From: a bacterium
GTDB taxonomy: Bacteria; JAUVQV01; DATDCY01
Direction: 5' to 3'
DNA: 14,825 nt
NCBI GenBank assembly: GCA_036524115.1
Contig: DATDCY010000320.1
Span: 1-14,825, forward strand
Shown here: positions 8,409 to 14,825 of the stretch, in pieces
How the letters are laid out: each line of letters opens with the position of its first letter
How positions within the stretch are numbered: the first letter of the stretch is position 1
The notes under the pieces: generated by a model
What the model was told of the DNA's origin: nothing
What the model saw: only the letters and a program-made list of their open reading frames with translations
Databases searched by the model: none
Made by a program: the position numbers and the translations under genes

Positions 8409-8780
8409 CGGCGCCCCCCGTCAATGTCCGGCGACGAGTCCCTTCACGGTCCTCACGATCGCCGCGGCCGAGATGCCCTGATGCTCGAGCAGCTCCGCGG
8501 GCGTGCCGCTGCGCGGCATCTCGCGCACCGCGAGCGAGACCACCGGCGTGGGGCTGCCGCTGAGCGCCATGCGCACCGCCTCGCCGATGCCGCCTTCCGG
8601 GACGTGGTCCTCGACCGTCACGATGGCGCGCGTCTCGGATGCGGCCGCGGCGAGGGTCGCCTCGTCCAGCGGCTTGACGCTGTAGAGGTCGATCACGCGC
8701 ACGGCGATGCCTTCGCGCCCCAGCGCCGCGTGCGCCGCCAGCGCCTCGTGCAGGGTGATGCCTGCGGCGACCAGCGTCAC
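8396..8780 (-). repeat. Direct repeat copy B of transketolase 3' end
   Basis: This is the intact counterpart of 5365-5748. It contains the last 119 codons of the functional transketolase, its stop codon and 25 bp downstream. Beyond 8396 the sequence runs into the ELWxxDGT gene, whereas beyond 5365 the other copy runs into the alpha-2-macroglobulin leader. Confidence 0.93.
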
Positions 8781-10271
8781 GGCATCAGACGGGCCGGCGC
8801 GCAGCACCTTGGAGCCGCCGATCGGAAAGACCTCGCCTGGCCCGTAGAGCAGCGGCGTGGCCGCGCGCGTCGTCCGCAGGTAGACGACGCCGCGGTGGCG
8901 CGCGGCCTCCTCGACGAGCCGCTCGGTGGACATGGCGTCGGCGGGATAGAGCACGACGCTGCCGTGGATTGCCCGGAAGAGCGCGATGTCCTCGAGCCCC
9001 ATCTGCGACGAGCCGTCCTCCCCGATCGAGACCCCCGCGTGCGAGCCGCAGAACTTCACGTTGCCCCCGGAGGAGGGGGTCATGCGGATCTGGTCGGCGG
9101 CGCGGCTCCAGAAGGCCGCGAACGTCGATGCGAACGGGACCCGTCCGCGCAGCGCGAGCCCGAGCGCGGCGCCCGCCATGTTCTGCTCGGCGATGTACAT
9201 CTCGAAGAAGCGCTCCGGGTGCGCCGCGGCGAAGACCTCGGCGTACGTCGAATTGCCGACCTCGCCGTCGAGCACGACCATGTCCGGAATGGCCGGGAAG
9301 AGCCGCGCGAGCGCGTTGCCATAGGCGCGGCGCGTCGCGACCGCGACGTCCGGCGGGTACGCCGGCGGCGGCACCGGCGCGGCCTCCCGGCGGGGCGGGG
9401 CGACGCCGGGCGGCTTGCGCGGCGCGCCCCGCAGCGTGCGGTCGACAGGGCCCAGCTCGGCGAGCGCCCGCTCGAGCTGCTCGCGGCTCAGCGCCTTGCC
9501 GTGCCAGCCGTCGCGGTCCTCCACGAACGAGACGCCCTTGCCCTTGACCGTGGCCGCGATGACCATGGTCGGCCGCCCCTGCGCGGCGAGCGCCCGCTCG
9601 TAGGCGGGCAGGATCTGCCCCAGGTCGTGCCCGTCGACCACGATCGTCTCCCAGCCGAACGCGGAGACGCGCCGCTCGTAGGCTGCCGTGTCGCGCCCGT
9701 ACATGGTCTCGCCGCGCTGGCCGAGGCGGTTGACGTCGAGGACGGCAATCAGGTTGTCGAGCTTCTCGTGAGCCGCGAGCTGCAGCGCCTCCCACTGCGA
9801 GCCCTCGGCCATCTCGCTGTCGCCGAGCAGCACCCAGGTGCGGTACGGCAGCCCTTCGATGCGGCGCGCGTTCAGCGCCATGCCGACGCCGATCGGCAGG
9901 CCCTGGCCGAGCGAGCCGGTGGCCGCCTCGGTGTACGGGAAGGCGAGCGTCGGGTGCCCCTCGAGGCGGCTGCCGAACCTGCGCAGCGTCAGCAGCTCCT
10001 CCTCGGTCACCGCGCCCGCGGCCGCCCAGAGGGCGTAGAGCAGCGGCGAAGCGTGCCCCTTCGAGAAGATCAGGCGGTCGTTGTCCGGGGCGGCCGGTCG
10101 CGCGACGTCGTAGCTGAATGCGCCGCCAAAGACGAGGCCGGTCATCAGGTCGGCGGCCGAGAGCGACGAGGTCGGGTGGCCCGAGCCGGCGGCCGTCGTC
10201 GAGACAAGGATGTAGTAGCGCACAAGCGCGGCGAGGCGCTCGAGGCGCTCGCGGTCGGTGCCGTTCTGCAT
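8421..10271 (-). CDS. tkt: Transketolase, short animal-type form
   Basis: A complete 616-residue transketolase. It moves two-carbon ketol units between sugar phosphates in the pentose phosphate and Calvin-type pathways, using thiamine diphosphate and a divalent metal in the cytoplasm. It is shorter than E. coli TktA (about 663) and resembles the animal-type enzyme in motifs and length. The N-terminal domain has SGHPTSSLSAADLM (30-43) and SKGHA (70-74). The cofactor motif is LLGDSEMAEGSQWEA (148-162) with LDVNR following. The Pyr domain carries MYIAEQNM (358-365) with catalytic Glu362, STFAAFWSRAADQIR (382-396) and CGSHAGVSIGEDGSSQM. The C-terminal domain starts near 495. ATG 10271 has GGAGG five bases upstream (10277-10281). 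The gene begins 17 bp after the SDR gene, so they are probably one operon. Its 3' end is duplicated downstream. Confidence 0.95.
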   Translation of the reverse strand: MQNGTDRERLERLAALVRYYILVSTTAAGSGHPTSSLSAADLMTGLVFGGAFSYDVARPAAPDNDRLIFSKGHASPLLYALWAAAGAVTEEELLTLRRFGSRLEGHPTLAFPYTEAATGSLGQGLPIGVGMALNARRIEGLPYRTWVLLGDSEMAEGSQWEALQLAAHEKLDNLIAVLDVNRLGQRGETMYGRDTAAYERRVSAFGWETIVVDGHDLGQILPAYERALAAQGRPTMVIAATVKGKGVSFVEDRDGWHGKALSREQLERALAELGPVDRTLRGAPRKPPGVAPPRREAAPVPPPAYPPDVAVATRRAYGNALARLFPAIPDMVVLDGEVGNSTYAEVFAAAHPERFFEMYIAEQNMAGAALGLALRGRVPFASTFAAFWSRAADQIRMTPSSGGNVKFCGSHAGVSIGEDGSSQMGLEDIALFRAIHGSVVLYPADAMSTERLVEEAARHRGVVYLRTTRAATPLLYGPGEVFPIGGSKVLRAGPSDAVTLVAAGITLHEALAAHAALGREGIAVRVIDLYSVKPLDEATLAAAASETRAIVTVEDHVPEGGIGEAVRMALSGSPTPVVSLAVREMPRSGTPAELLEHQGISAAAIVRTVKGLVAGH

Positions 10272-10288
10272 GGCTGCCTCCGCGCGAA

Positions 10289-10963
10289 CTAGTGCCCCAG
10301 CTCCGTCCAGACGTCCACGTCGCCGCCGCCGCGGCAGCCGGCCCGGCCGGACGCGGCGCGAAAGACCACCTCGGCGACCTCCGAAGGGGGCCGCCCCTGG
10401 TAGCCCGAGAGGCGGGTGGACGTTTCGTCCGGATTGACGCAGCAGATCCGCAGGCGGCGCTCCTCCGCGGCGAGCGCCTGCGTGAATCCGCGGACCCCGA
10501 ACTTGGTGCCGCAATAGGCCGCCATCCCCGCGTAGGCCGTCTCCCCCGCGGCGCTGGCGACGTTCACGATCGCCCCGCGCACGAGCGGCAGGAACGCGTG
10601 GGTGACCCGCATGAGCCCCTCGAGGTTGGTGCGCACCTGGCGCTCGATGTCGCGCGCCGTCTGCTCCCGGAAGGGGACGAACCGGCCAACCCCGGCGTTG
10701 TTGACCAGCACGTCGACGAAGCCGAAGCGCGACCGCACCCGGCGCGCCAGCGCCCGGACGCTCGCCGCGTCGGTCACGTCGAGGCGCGCGAGCAGGGCCT
10801 GGTCCGCGCCGAGCTCGAGACAGCGCCGCTCGGCCGCCTCGCCGCGCCCCTTCCCCCGGCAATACGTGAGGACGATCCGCGCCCCCGCGCCGGCGAAGCG
10901 ATACGCGGTCTCCCTGCCGATGCCCGAGCTCGATCCGGTGACGAGAACGACTTTGCCTTCCAT
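10289..10963 (-). CDS. Short-chain dehydrogenase/reductase (SDR)
   Basis: A 224-residue classical SDR, a little shorter than the usual 250. It shows the NAD(P)-binding motif TGSSSGIG (9-16), Asp62 in LDVTD, NNAG (88-91), and the catalytic Ser137, Tyr150 and Lys154 (YCGTK). The usual Pro-Gly after the catalytic helix is replaced by NPDETSTRL (178-185), and the C-terminal substrate-binding part is short. Substrate and cofactor preference cannot be read from the sequence. ATG 10963 is preceded by GGGGAGG (10968-10974). It is the first gene of a likely two-gene operon with transketolase; a link to sugar metabolism is only suggested by position. Confidence 0.9.
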   Translation of the reverse strand: MEGKVVLVTGSSSGIGRETAYRFAGAGARIVLTYCRGKGRGEAAERRCLELGADQALLARLDVTDAASVRALARRVRSRFGFVDVLVNNAGVGRFVPFREQTARDIERQVRTNLEGLMRVTHAFLPLVRGAIVNVASAAGETAYAGMAAYCGTKFGVRGFTQALAAEERRLRICCVNPDETSTRLSGYQGRPPSEVAEVVFRAASGRAGCRGGGDVDVWTELGH

Positions 10964-11020
10964 GCGACCTCCCCGGGCTTGAAAAGCAGGCGGCAGCGAC
11001 CGCCCGCGGCCATTGCCGAC

Positions 11021-11049
11021 AATCTAGGGCGCGCGGGCCGGACCGACAA
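11021..11049 (-). promoter_or_regulatory. Candidate promoter for the SDR-transketolase operon
   Basis: Read on the minus strand, TTGTCG (11049-11044) and TAGATT (11026-11021) match the sigma-70 -35 and -10 boxes at 4 of 6 positions each, with a 17-bp spacer. Transcription would begin about 50 bases before the SDR start. I saw no equally good promoter for the divergent OmpA-family gene in the same 197-bp spacer. Confidence 0.4.
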
Positions 11050-11160
11050 CCGGATGCCGCCGCGATGCGGCTAGGCGCCGGAACGCGCTTGTGCTAGAAG
11101 CAAGGCGCTCGGGTGACGTTGGACAACGGCGCACGGGGTCCGGTGCGGAGGAGGGTCGCG

Positions 11161-12018
11161 ATGAGCGGCACGTCGATCGGCGTTGTGGTCGTGGGTGCGC
11201 TGGCTCTGGGCCTGTGCGGGACGGCGGCGGCCGAGATGAAGGACGTCAAGGGCGCCAAGGAGCCGACGCTCTTCTCGCGGATGCCGAATTACAGGATCGC
11301 CCAGTACACGGAGCGGGAGTTCGACGGCTTCAAGTTCCGGGTGACGCAGGCGGGCAAGGAAGTGCAGCAGAACGTCGAGGGCCGTCTCTCGTTCTGGAAG
11401 CTGGTCTTCGACAAGTCCGGCGGCGCCGCCCAGCCGGGCAAGCTGCAGATCCTGAGGAACTACCAGGCCGCCGCCGAGAAACTGGGCGGCACGGTCGTCT
11501 TCGAAAACCCGAACCTGACGACCCTGCGGGTGACGAAGGACAAGAGCGAGGTCTGGGCGGAGGTGGCGTCGGTCGCGACCGGCTCCGAGTACACCCTGCG
11601 GGTCATCGAGAAGGAAGCGATGAAGCAGGATGTGGTCGCGGACGCGGAGGCGCTGCGCGAGGGCCTCGCCGCCGCCGGCCACGTGGAGCTGCAGGGCGTC
11701 TTCTTCGACACGGGCAAGGCGACCCTCAAGCCCGAGTCCGAGGCCGCGCTCAAGGAGATCGCGAAGATGCTCCAGCAGTCCGCCGGCGTGAAGGTCTGGG
11801 TGGTGGGCCACACCGACTACGTCGGAGCGGCGGACTCGAACCTGGCGCTCTCGGCGGCGCGTGCCGCATCCGTCGCGAAGTACCTCACGGCGACGCTCGG
11901 CATCGACGCGAAGCGCCTCGGCTCCTTCGGGGCCGGCCCCTATGCGCCGGTGGCCTCGAACGCCGCCGAGGAGGGCCGCGCCAGGAACCGGCGGGTCGAG
12001 CTGGTCGTCCAGCCGTAG
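11161..12018 (+). CDS. OmpA-family outer-membrane/peptidoglycan-associated protein
   Basis: A 285-residue exported protein. ATG 11161 is chosen because GGAGGAGGG lies five bases upstream (11147-11155) and a signal peptide follows directly, with likely cleavage after TAAA (residue 24). A longer reading from 11113 would bury the signal. The C-terminal domain (about 175-285) is OmpA-like and should bind peptidoglycan: VFFDTGKATLKPES, VVGHTDYVGAADSNLALSAARA and RNRRVELVVQP carry the family signature. The N-terminal domain (about 35-155) is not a beta-barrel; it contains FSRMPNY, a KLQILRNYQAAAEKLGG helix and alternating strands, and resembles N-terminal domains I recall from OmpA-like proteins of deltaproteobacteria. 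There is no lipobox. It stands alone as a transcription unit. Confidence 0.9.
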   Translation: MSGTSIGVVVVGALALGLCGTAAAEMKDVKGAKEPTLFSRMPNYRIAQYTEREFDGFKFRVTQAGKEVQQNVEGRLSFWKLVFDKSGGAAQPGKLQILRNYQAAAEKLGGTVVFENPNLTTLRVTKDKSEVWAEVASVATGSEYTLRVIEKEAMKQDVVADAEALREGLAAAGHVELQGVFFDTGKATLKPESEAALKEIAKMLQQSAGVKVWVVGHTDYVGAADSNLALSAARAASVAKYLTATLGIDAKRLGSFGAGPYAPVASNAAEEGRARNRRVELVVQP

Positions 12019-12023
12019 GCCCG

Positions 12024-12047
12024 CGCGGCGCCGGCGCCGGCACCGCG
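12024..12047. terminator. GC-rich hairpin after the OmpA-family gene
   Basis: CGCGG-c-GCCGGC and GCCGGC-a-CCGCG form a near-perfect inverted repeat starting 6 bp after the stop codon. The stem is strong, but it is followed by GCTTCC rather than a T-run. It is therefore at best a weak or Rho-assisted terminator separating this gene from the next operon. Confidence 0.35.
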
Positions 12048-12092
12048 GCTTCCGGCAGCGCTGCGAGATCGCCGGGCCGGCGCGATACGGGG

Positions 12093-12122
12093 TTGACAGC
12101 GTCGTCCTCGTCGCGCTACATT
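12093..12122 (+). promoter_or_regulatory. Sigma-70-type promoter of the DUF134-Trx-CcdA operon
   Basis: A perfect -35 box TTGACA (12093-12098) is followed after 18 bp by TACATT (12117-12122), 4 of 6 to the -10 consensus. Transcription would start near 12129, inside the palindrome that follows, leaving a leader of about 24 bases before the DUF134 start codon. Confidence 0.6.
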
Positions 12123-12123
12123 C

Positions 12124-12137
12124 TGTGCATATGCACA
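12124..12137. promoter_or_regulatory. Palindromic operator candidate TGTGCATATGCACA
   Basis: A perfect 14-bp palindrome directly downstream of the -10 box and over the expected transcription start, 15 bp before the DUF134 ATG. Two more flanking pairs (TT and AA) match beyond one mismatched pair. Such placement suggests a repressor site. The obvious candidate protein is the DUF134 helix-turn-helix protein encoded next, giving autoregulation (inference). Confidence 0.6.
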
Positions 12138-12152
12138 CAATACGGACAGGCG

Positions 12153-12461
12153 ATGTCGCCGCGGACTGAGAAGCCGCGGCGCTGCCGTTGCACCTTCCGC
12201 GGGACAGGATACCGCCCCGTCGGGGTGCCGGCCTGCGGGGAGCGTGTTCCGCTCCATCGCGACGAGCTGGAGGCGCTGCGCCTCTGCGACGGAGAGGGCC
12301 TGACGCAGTCCGCGGCGGGCGCCCGCATGGGCGTCTCGCGCGGCACGGTGCAGCGCATCCTCGCGGCGGCCCGCAACAAGGTGGCGACGGCACTCGCCTG
12401 CGGCCGCGCCCTGGTCTTCGAGCGACGCCCCGGGCGCCGCAACGAAAGGAGAACACGATGA
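12153..12461 (+). CDS. DUF134-family helix-turn-helix regulator
   Basis: A 102-residue protein recognised as DUF134: a cysteine-containing N-terminus, the segment HRDELEALRLCDGEGLTQSAAG, and a sigma-70 region-4-like helix-turn-helix (LTQSAAGARMGVSRGTVQRILAAARNKVA, about 50-78). Family members are small presumed DNA-binding proteins with poorly defined ligands. Cysteines at 11, 13 and 28 could bind a metal or act as a redox sensor, which would suit the redox genes that follow (inference). ATG 12153 is the first in frame after the promoter; the ribosome-binding site is weak (GGACAGG). The stop overlaps the next start as ATGA (12458-12461), so it is coupled to the thioredoxin-like gene. Confidence 0.85.
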   Translation: MSPRTEKPRRCRCTFRGTGYRPVGVPACGERVPLHRDELEALRLCDGEGLTQSAAGARMGVSRGTVQRILAAARNKVATALACGRALVFERRPGRRNERRTR

Positions 12462-12865
12462 CCCGACGCACCATCCCGATGACACTGCTCGCCCTCCTCC
12501 TCGGCGCCTCCGCCGCCCTCGCCGCCGGCGCGCAGCCGGCGCCGCAGAGCACGGCCGAGCTCAAGACCGCGATCGGTTCGAAGAAGACCCCCGTCATCGT
12601 CTTCTTCATGAACCCCTACGGCATGCCGTGCAACGCGCAGAACGCGATCCTCCTGGACCTGCAGGAGGCCCGCAAGAAGGACTTCCAGATCGCCTACGTG
12701 CGCACCGACCGGCCCGCGGACCAGCAGGCGTTCTACGACTACGGCGTGCGCAGCCTCCCCGCGCTCGTGCTGGTGAGCAGGGGCGGCCTCATCAAGCGGG
12801 TCTTTCCCCCGGGGATCCAGAAGGCGGACATCCTCGGCGCCGCGCTCGACGGGGTCAGGGATTGA
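12458..12865 (+). CDS. Exported thioredoxin-fold protein with a single cysteine
   Basis: A 135-residue protein with a signal peptide (MTRRTIPMTLLALLLGASAALAAGA), so its domain lies in the periplasm or is membrane-tethered there. The thioredoxin fold is indicated by the strand VIVFF, the active-site loop NPYGMPCNAQ (52-61), and the cis-proline segment SLPALVLV with Pro101. The usual CxxC is here GMPC: the nucleophilic first cysteine position is Gly55, and Cys58 is the only cysteine in the protein. Simple CxxC disulfide chemistry is excluded; Cys58 could form a mixed disulfide with a partner. The start has AAAGGAG (12445-12451) six bases upstream. It is coupled to DUF134 before it and to the CcdA-like gene after it. 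Confidence 0.85.
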   Translation: MTRRTIPMTLLALLLGASAALAAGAQPAPQSTAELKTAIGSKKTPVIVFFMNPYGMPCNAQNAILLDLQEARKKDFQIAYVRTDRPADQQAFYDYGVRSLPALVLVSRGGLIKRVFPPGIQKADILGAALDGVRD

Positions 12866-13503
12866 CCCCTCCCCCGGTAGGGCTGGCGCAGGCCGTCGCC
12901 GCCGGGGCGACGAGCGTCCTCTCCTCCTGTTTTCTCCCCGTCCTGCCCGTGCTCGTCGGCGGCGCGGGTGGACGCGGCGCCCGGCGCCCGGCGGCGCTGG
13001 CGCTCGGCCTCGCCCTCGCCTTCCTGCTGATGGGTGTCCTCTCGTCACTGCGGGGCGACCTGCTCGTGGGTCGCACGCGTCTGCTCGAGGTGGCGGGGAC
13101 CGGGGTCATCGCGCTCGTCGGCCTCCTCGGTCTCGCGGCCGCTCCCGCGGCATCCGGGGCCGCGCGGCGCGGGTGGGCCACGGCCTTGGGAACAGGGGCG
13201 GCGGGCGGCGCGGCGATGGGCCTGTCGCTCGGCCTGACCTGGGTGCCCTGCATCGGGCCGGCGCTTTCCGAGATCCTCGGCGCGGTCGGCTCTCCCGGGA
13301 CCACTGCGCGCGGGGTCCTCCTGCTCGGGGCCTATTCGCTCGGCCTCGCCGTGCCCCTGCTGGCCGTGGCCTTCGCCGCGCACCTGCCGCTGCGCCGGCT
13401 CGCCCGCGGCGTCGCCGGGGAGCGGTTCGTCCGCGTCGGGTCGGCGGCCGTCCTGCTCACCTACGGAGCCTGCCAGGCCGTCCACGGCAACCTCGCCTAC
13501 TAG
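12862..13503 (+). CDS. CcdA/DsbD-type inner-membrane thiol-redox protein
   Basis: A 213-residue, very hydrophobic protein with about six membrane segments, matching the CcdA/DsbD transmembrane family that carries reducing equivalents from cytoplasmic thioredoxin to periplasmic partners. Both signature cysteines are present: Cys23 in GATSVLSSCFLPVLP and Cys130 in LTWVPCIGPALSEIL. The start is probably TTG at 12862, overlapping the previous stop as TTGA. No ATG or GTG lies in frame before the first cysteine motif, and no strong ribosome-binding site is seen, so translational coupling is likely. Its natural partner is the thioredoxin-like protein just upstream. It ends 57 bp before the convergent DinB-family gene, with no obvious terminator between. 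Confidence 0.88.
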   Translation: MTPPPVGLAQAVAAGATSVLSSCFLPVLPVLVGGAGGRGARRPAALALGLALAFLLMGVLSSLRGDLLVGRTRLLEVAGTGVIALVGLLGLAAAPAASGAARRGWATALGTGAAGGAAMGLSLGLTWVPCIGPALSEILGAVGSPGTTARGVLLLGAYSLGLAVPLLAVAFAAHLPLRRLARGVAGERFVRVGSAAVLLTYGACQAVHGNLAY

Positions 13504-13560
13504 CCGCCGCTGCTCTTCTCTTCCAACGGCCTGTCGCCGCGATGCAGCGAGCCCGCGCCT

Positions 13561-14058
13561 TCACCCCCTCACCTTCCAGATGCCCATCATCCGCCGCAGG
13601 AGAATGATCTCCCCGAGGTGATACGCCAGGTGGTCCGCCGCGAGCGCCACCAGCCGTCCCACGGTCCAGCCTTCCATCCACGGACGGGACTGCGAGAGGT
13701 CGACCGCGGGGTCTTCCACCAGGGCGGCCATCGCCTCCAGGTCCGCCTTGACGGCGGCGACGCTCCGCCGCCACGACCCCGGCGCTGGGGGCCGGGGGTC
13801 GGACGGCCAGAAGCCCTGCGGCCAGGCGGGAGAGCGGTAGGTGGAATCCACGATCGTCTTGACGAAGTCGGACTGGACCGCGCGGATGTGCTCCAGGAGC
13901 ATCCACGCGCTGTAAGGCGCCCCCTTGGGCACCGCGCCGCGCCGGTCGACCGGGAAGCCGGCCACCGCGGCGTCGAACGGCGGGTGCGAGACCCTGCCCC
14001 GCAGCAGGTCCGCCCACTGCTTGCGGAGATACACTTCCCTCGGCGACTGCCTGGCCAT
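13561..14058 (-). CDS. DinB-family four-helix protein
   Basis: A 165-residue protein with the DinB/YfiT-like helical-bundle pattern. His57 (AWMLLEHIRA), His143 and His147 (ADHLAYHLGEI) are spaced as the family's metal-binding triad. Members include thiol-dependent S-transferases and many uncharacterised damage-inducible proteins; the substrate here cannot be told. ATG 14058 has GAAGGAGG (14066-14073) seven bases upstream, a better start than the longer in-frame extension to 14367, which would run into the divergent permease gene. It is convergent with the CcdA-like gene and divergent from the MlaE-like gene. Confidence 0.82.
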   Translation of the reverse strand: MARQSPREVYLRKQWADLLRGRVSHPPFDAAVAGFPVDRRGAVPKGAPYSAWMLLEHIRAVQSDFVKTIVDSTYRSPAWPQGFWPSDPRPPAPGSWRRSVAAVKADLEAMAALVEDPAVDLSQSRPWMEGWTVGRLVALAADHLAYHLGEIILLRRMMGIWKVRG

Positions 14059-14157
14059 GATGGTGCCTCCTTCGCTGATGCGTCCTTCAGCCGTCGGCCG
14101 TCCGTTTCCCTGAAGATACGTCGGCGTTCGCCCGTTGGGCCGGCGGGGCTGGAATCC

Positions 14158-14186
14158 TTGACGCGGCGTGCCGGCATCCCCATATT
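14158..14186 (+). promoter_or_regulatory. Candidate promoter for the MlaE-type permease gene
   Basis: TTGACG (14158-14163) and CATATT (14181-14186) are separated by exactly 17 bp and match the sigma-70 boxes at 5 and 4 of 6 positions. The predicted transcription start falls near 14193, on the first possible ATG of the permease. Confidence 0.55.
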
Positions 14187-14192
14187 GCCTGA

Positions 14193-14825
14193 ATGATCGT
14201 AGTTTCGCGGGCAATGGCCCTTGTCTCGCTCCTCGGCGCAGGGGGGCTCGACCGGCTGCAGCGGCTCGGCCGCGCCGGAATCTTCTTCTGGCGCGCCCTG
14301 GCGCGGGTCTTCGTGCCGCCGCTCGCGCCGGCGAAGCTCCTCGTCCAGGTCTCGACGATCGGCGCACGCTCCCTGCTCGTGATCTGCCTCACCGGCGCCT
14401 TCACGGGCATGGTCCTCGGCCTGCAGGGGTACTACACCCTGGTCAAGTTCGGCTCGGAGGGCCTCCTCGGCGCCGCGGTGTCGCTGTCGCTGATCCGCGA
14501 GATGGGCCCGGTGCTGACCGCGATCATGGTCACGGCGCGCGCGGGCTCGGCGATGGCCGCGGAGATCGGCATCATGCGGATTGGCGAGGAGATCGACGCG
14601 CTCAAGACCATGGACATCGACCCGATCCGCTACCTGGTCAGCCCGCGCATCGCGGCCGCCGCCGTCAGCTTCCCCCTGCTGACCGCGATCTTCGACGTGG
14701 TCGGCATCGTCGGCGGCTACCTCACCGGCTCCCTGCTGCTCGGCCTCAGCTCCGGCACCTACTTCTGGCGCGTCGAGGAGAGCGTCGAGATGAAGGACGT
14801 CACCGGCGGGTTCATCAAGGCGGTG
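14193..14825 (+). CDS. mlaE: MlaE-type ABC transporter permease (partial, 3' end outside window)
   Basis: The first 211 codons of a permease that stays open to the window edge. The sequence aligns by recall with E. coli MlaE: LGRAGIFFWRAL, TGAFTGMVLGLQGYYTL, LIREMGPVLTAIMVTARAGSAMAAEIGIMR, EEIDALKTMDIDPIRYLVSPR and PLLTAIFDVVGIVGGYLTG. MlaE is the inner-membrane permease of the system that moves phospholipids between the inner and outer membranes; related Mce-type systems carry other lipids. Two starts are possible, ATG 14193 and ATG 14214. Neither has a clear ribosome-binding site. The first would be nearly leaderless from the promoter above; the second fits E. coli MlaE length slightly better. 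Partner ATPase and MCE-domain genes would be expected just beyond the window. Confidence 0.93.
   Translation, partial: MIVVSRAMALVSLLGAGGLDRLQRLGRAGIFFWRALARVFVPPLAPAKLLVQVSTIGARSLLVICLTGAFTGMVLGLQGYYTLVKFGSEGLLGAAVSLSLIREMGPVLTAIMVTARAGSAMAAEIGIMRIGEEIDALKTMDIDPIRYLVSPRIAAAAVSFPLLTAIFDVVGIVGGYLTGSLLLGLSSGTYFWRVEESVEMKDVTGGFIKAV

Noticed and set aside
6651-10292. A 1213-codon plus-strand open frame spanning the ELWxxDGT and transketolase genes in antisense.
   Set aside because: It crosses two well-supported minus-strand genes, its translation is compositionally biased, and it shows no motif or ribosome-binding site.
8421-10862. An 813-codon version of transketolase extending into the SDR gene.
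   Set aside because: The extra N-terminal part is out-of-frame SDR sequence. The enzyme begins at ATG 10271, with GGAGG and the expected N-terminal domain.
11081-11108. A possible promoter (extended -10 like TGCTAGAAG) or hairpin upstream of the OmpA-family gene.
   Set aside because: No -35 box lies at proper spacing and the inverted repeat GCGCTTG/CAAGGCGC is imperfect.
14059-14367. An N-terminal extension of the DinB-family protein.
   Set aside because: It overlaps the divergent MlaE-type gene and its promoter, and the translation looks like an Arg/Ala/Pro-rich shadow. ATG 14058 has a strong ribosome-binding site.

Overview
This is a GC-rich window (roughly 70% GC by eye) from a Gram-negative bacterium. 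The Gram-negative assignment rests on an OmpA-type envelope protein, a bacterial alpha-2-macroglobulin paired with a penicillin-binding protein start, and an MlaE-type permease. The mix (short animal-type transketolase, ELWxxDGT repeat protein, DUF134 regulator with a CcdA partner) would fit a deltaproteobacterial-type lineage such as Myxococcota or Desulfobacterota, but that is inference and no marker gene fixes it.

Layout. Positions 1-10963 hold a minus-strand block. Read in its own direction it contains a short-chain dehydrogenase (10963-10289), a complete 616-residue transketolase (10271-8421), an 880-residue secreted ELWxxDGT repeat protein (8387-5745), a truncated and frameshifted second copy of the transketolase 3' end (5748-5390), a 1701-residue secreted alpha-2-macroglobulin with an intact CIEQ thioester motif (5181-76), and the first 26 codons of a probable PBP1C that overlaps it by ATGA. 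From 11161 the strand switches: an OmpA-family protein (11161-12018), then a compact operon of a DUF134 regulator, a single-cysteine thioredoxin-fold protein and a CcdA-type membrane protein (12153-13503). A convergent DinB-family protein follows (14058-13561). Last is the 5' part of an MlaE-type ABC permease (14193 to the window end), which runs off the edge without a stop codon.

How the genes work together. A2M plus PBP1C is a recurrent bacterial pair interpreted as periplasmic defence: protease trapping coupled to cell-wall repair. The Trx-like and CcdA-like proteins probably form an electron relay across the inner membrane. DUF134 is the likely local regulator, with a TTGACA promoter and a perfect 14-bp palindrome over the expected transcription start. 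SDR and transketolase look co-transcribed.

The most unusual structure is a direct repeat of about 385 bp, about 92% identical by hand alignment, flanking the ELWxxDGT gene. Both copies are the last 119 codons of transketolase plus 25 bp past its stop. This looks like insertion of a gene cassette at the 3' end of tkt with the end of the target gene duplicated. I did not find a transposase, integrase, tRNA or CRISPR array. No stretch over about 300 bp lacks a gene or gene remnant; the longest true spacers are 5182-5364 and 10964-11160.
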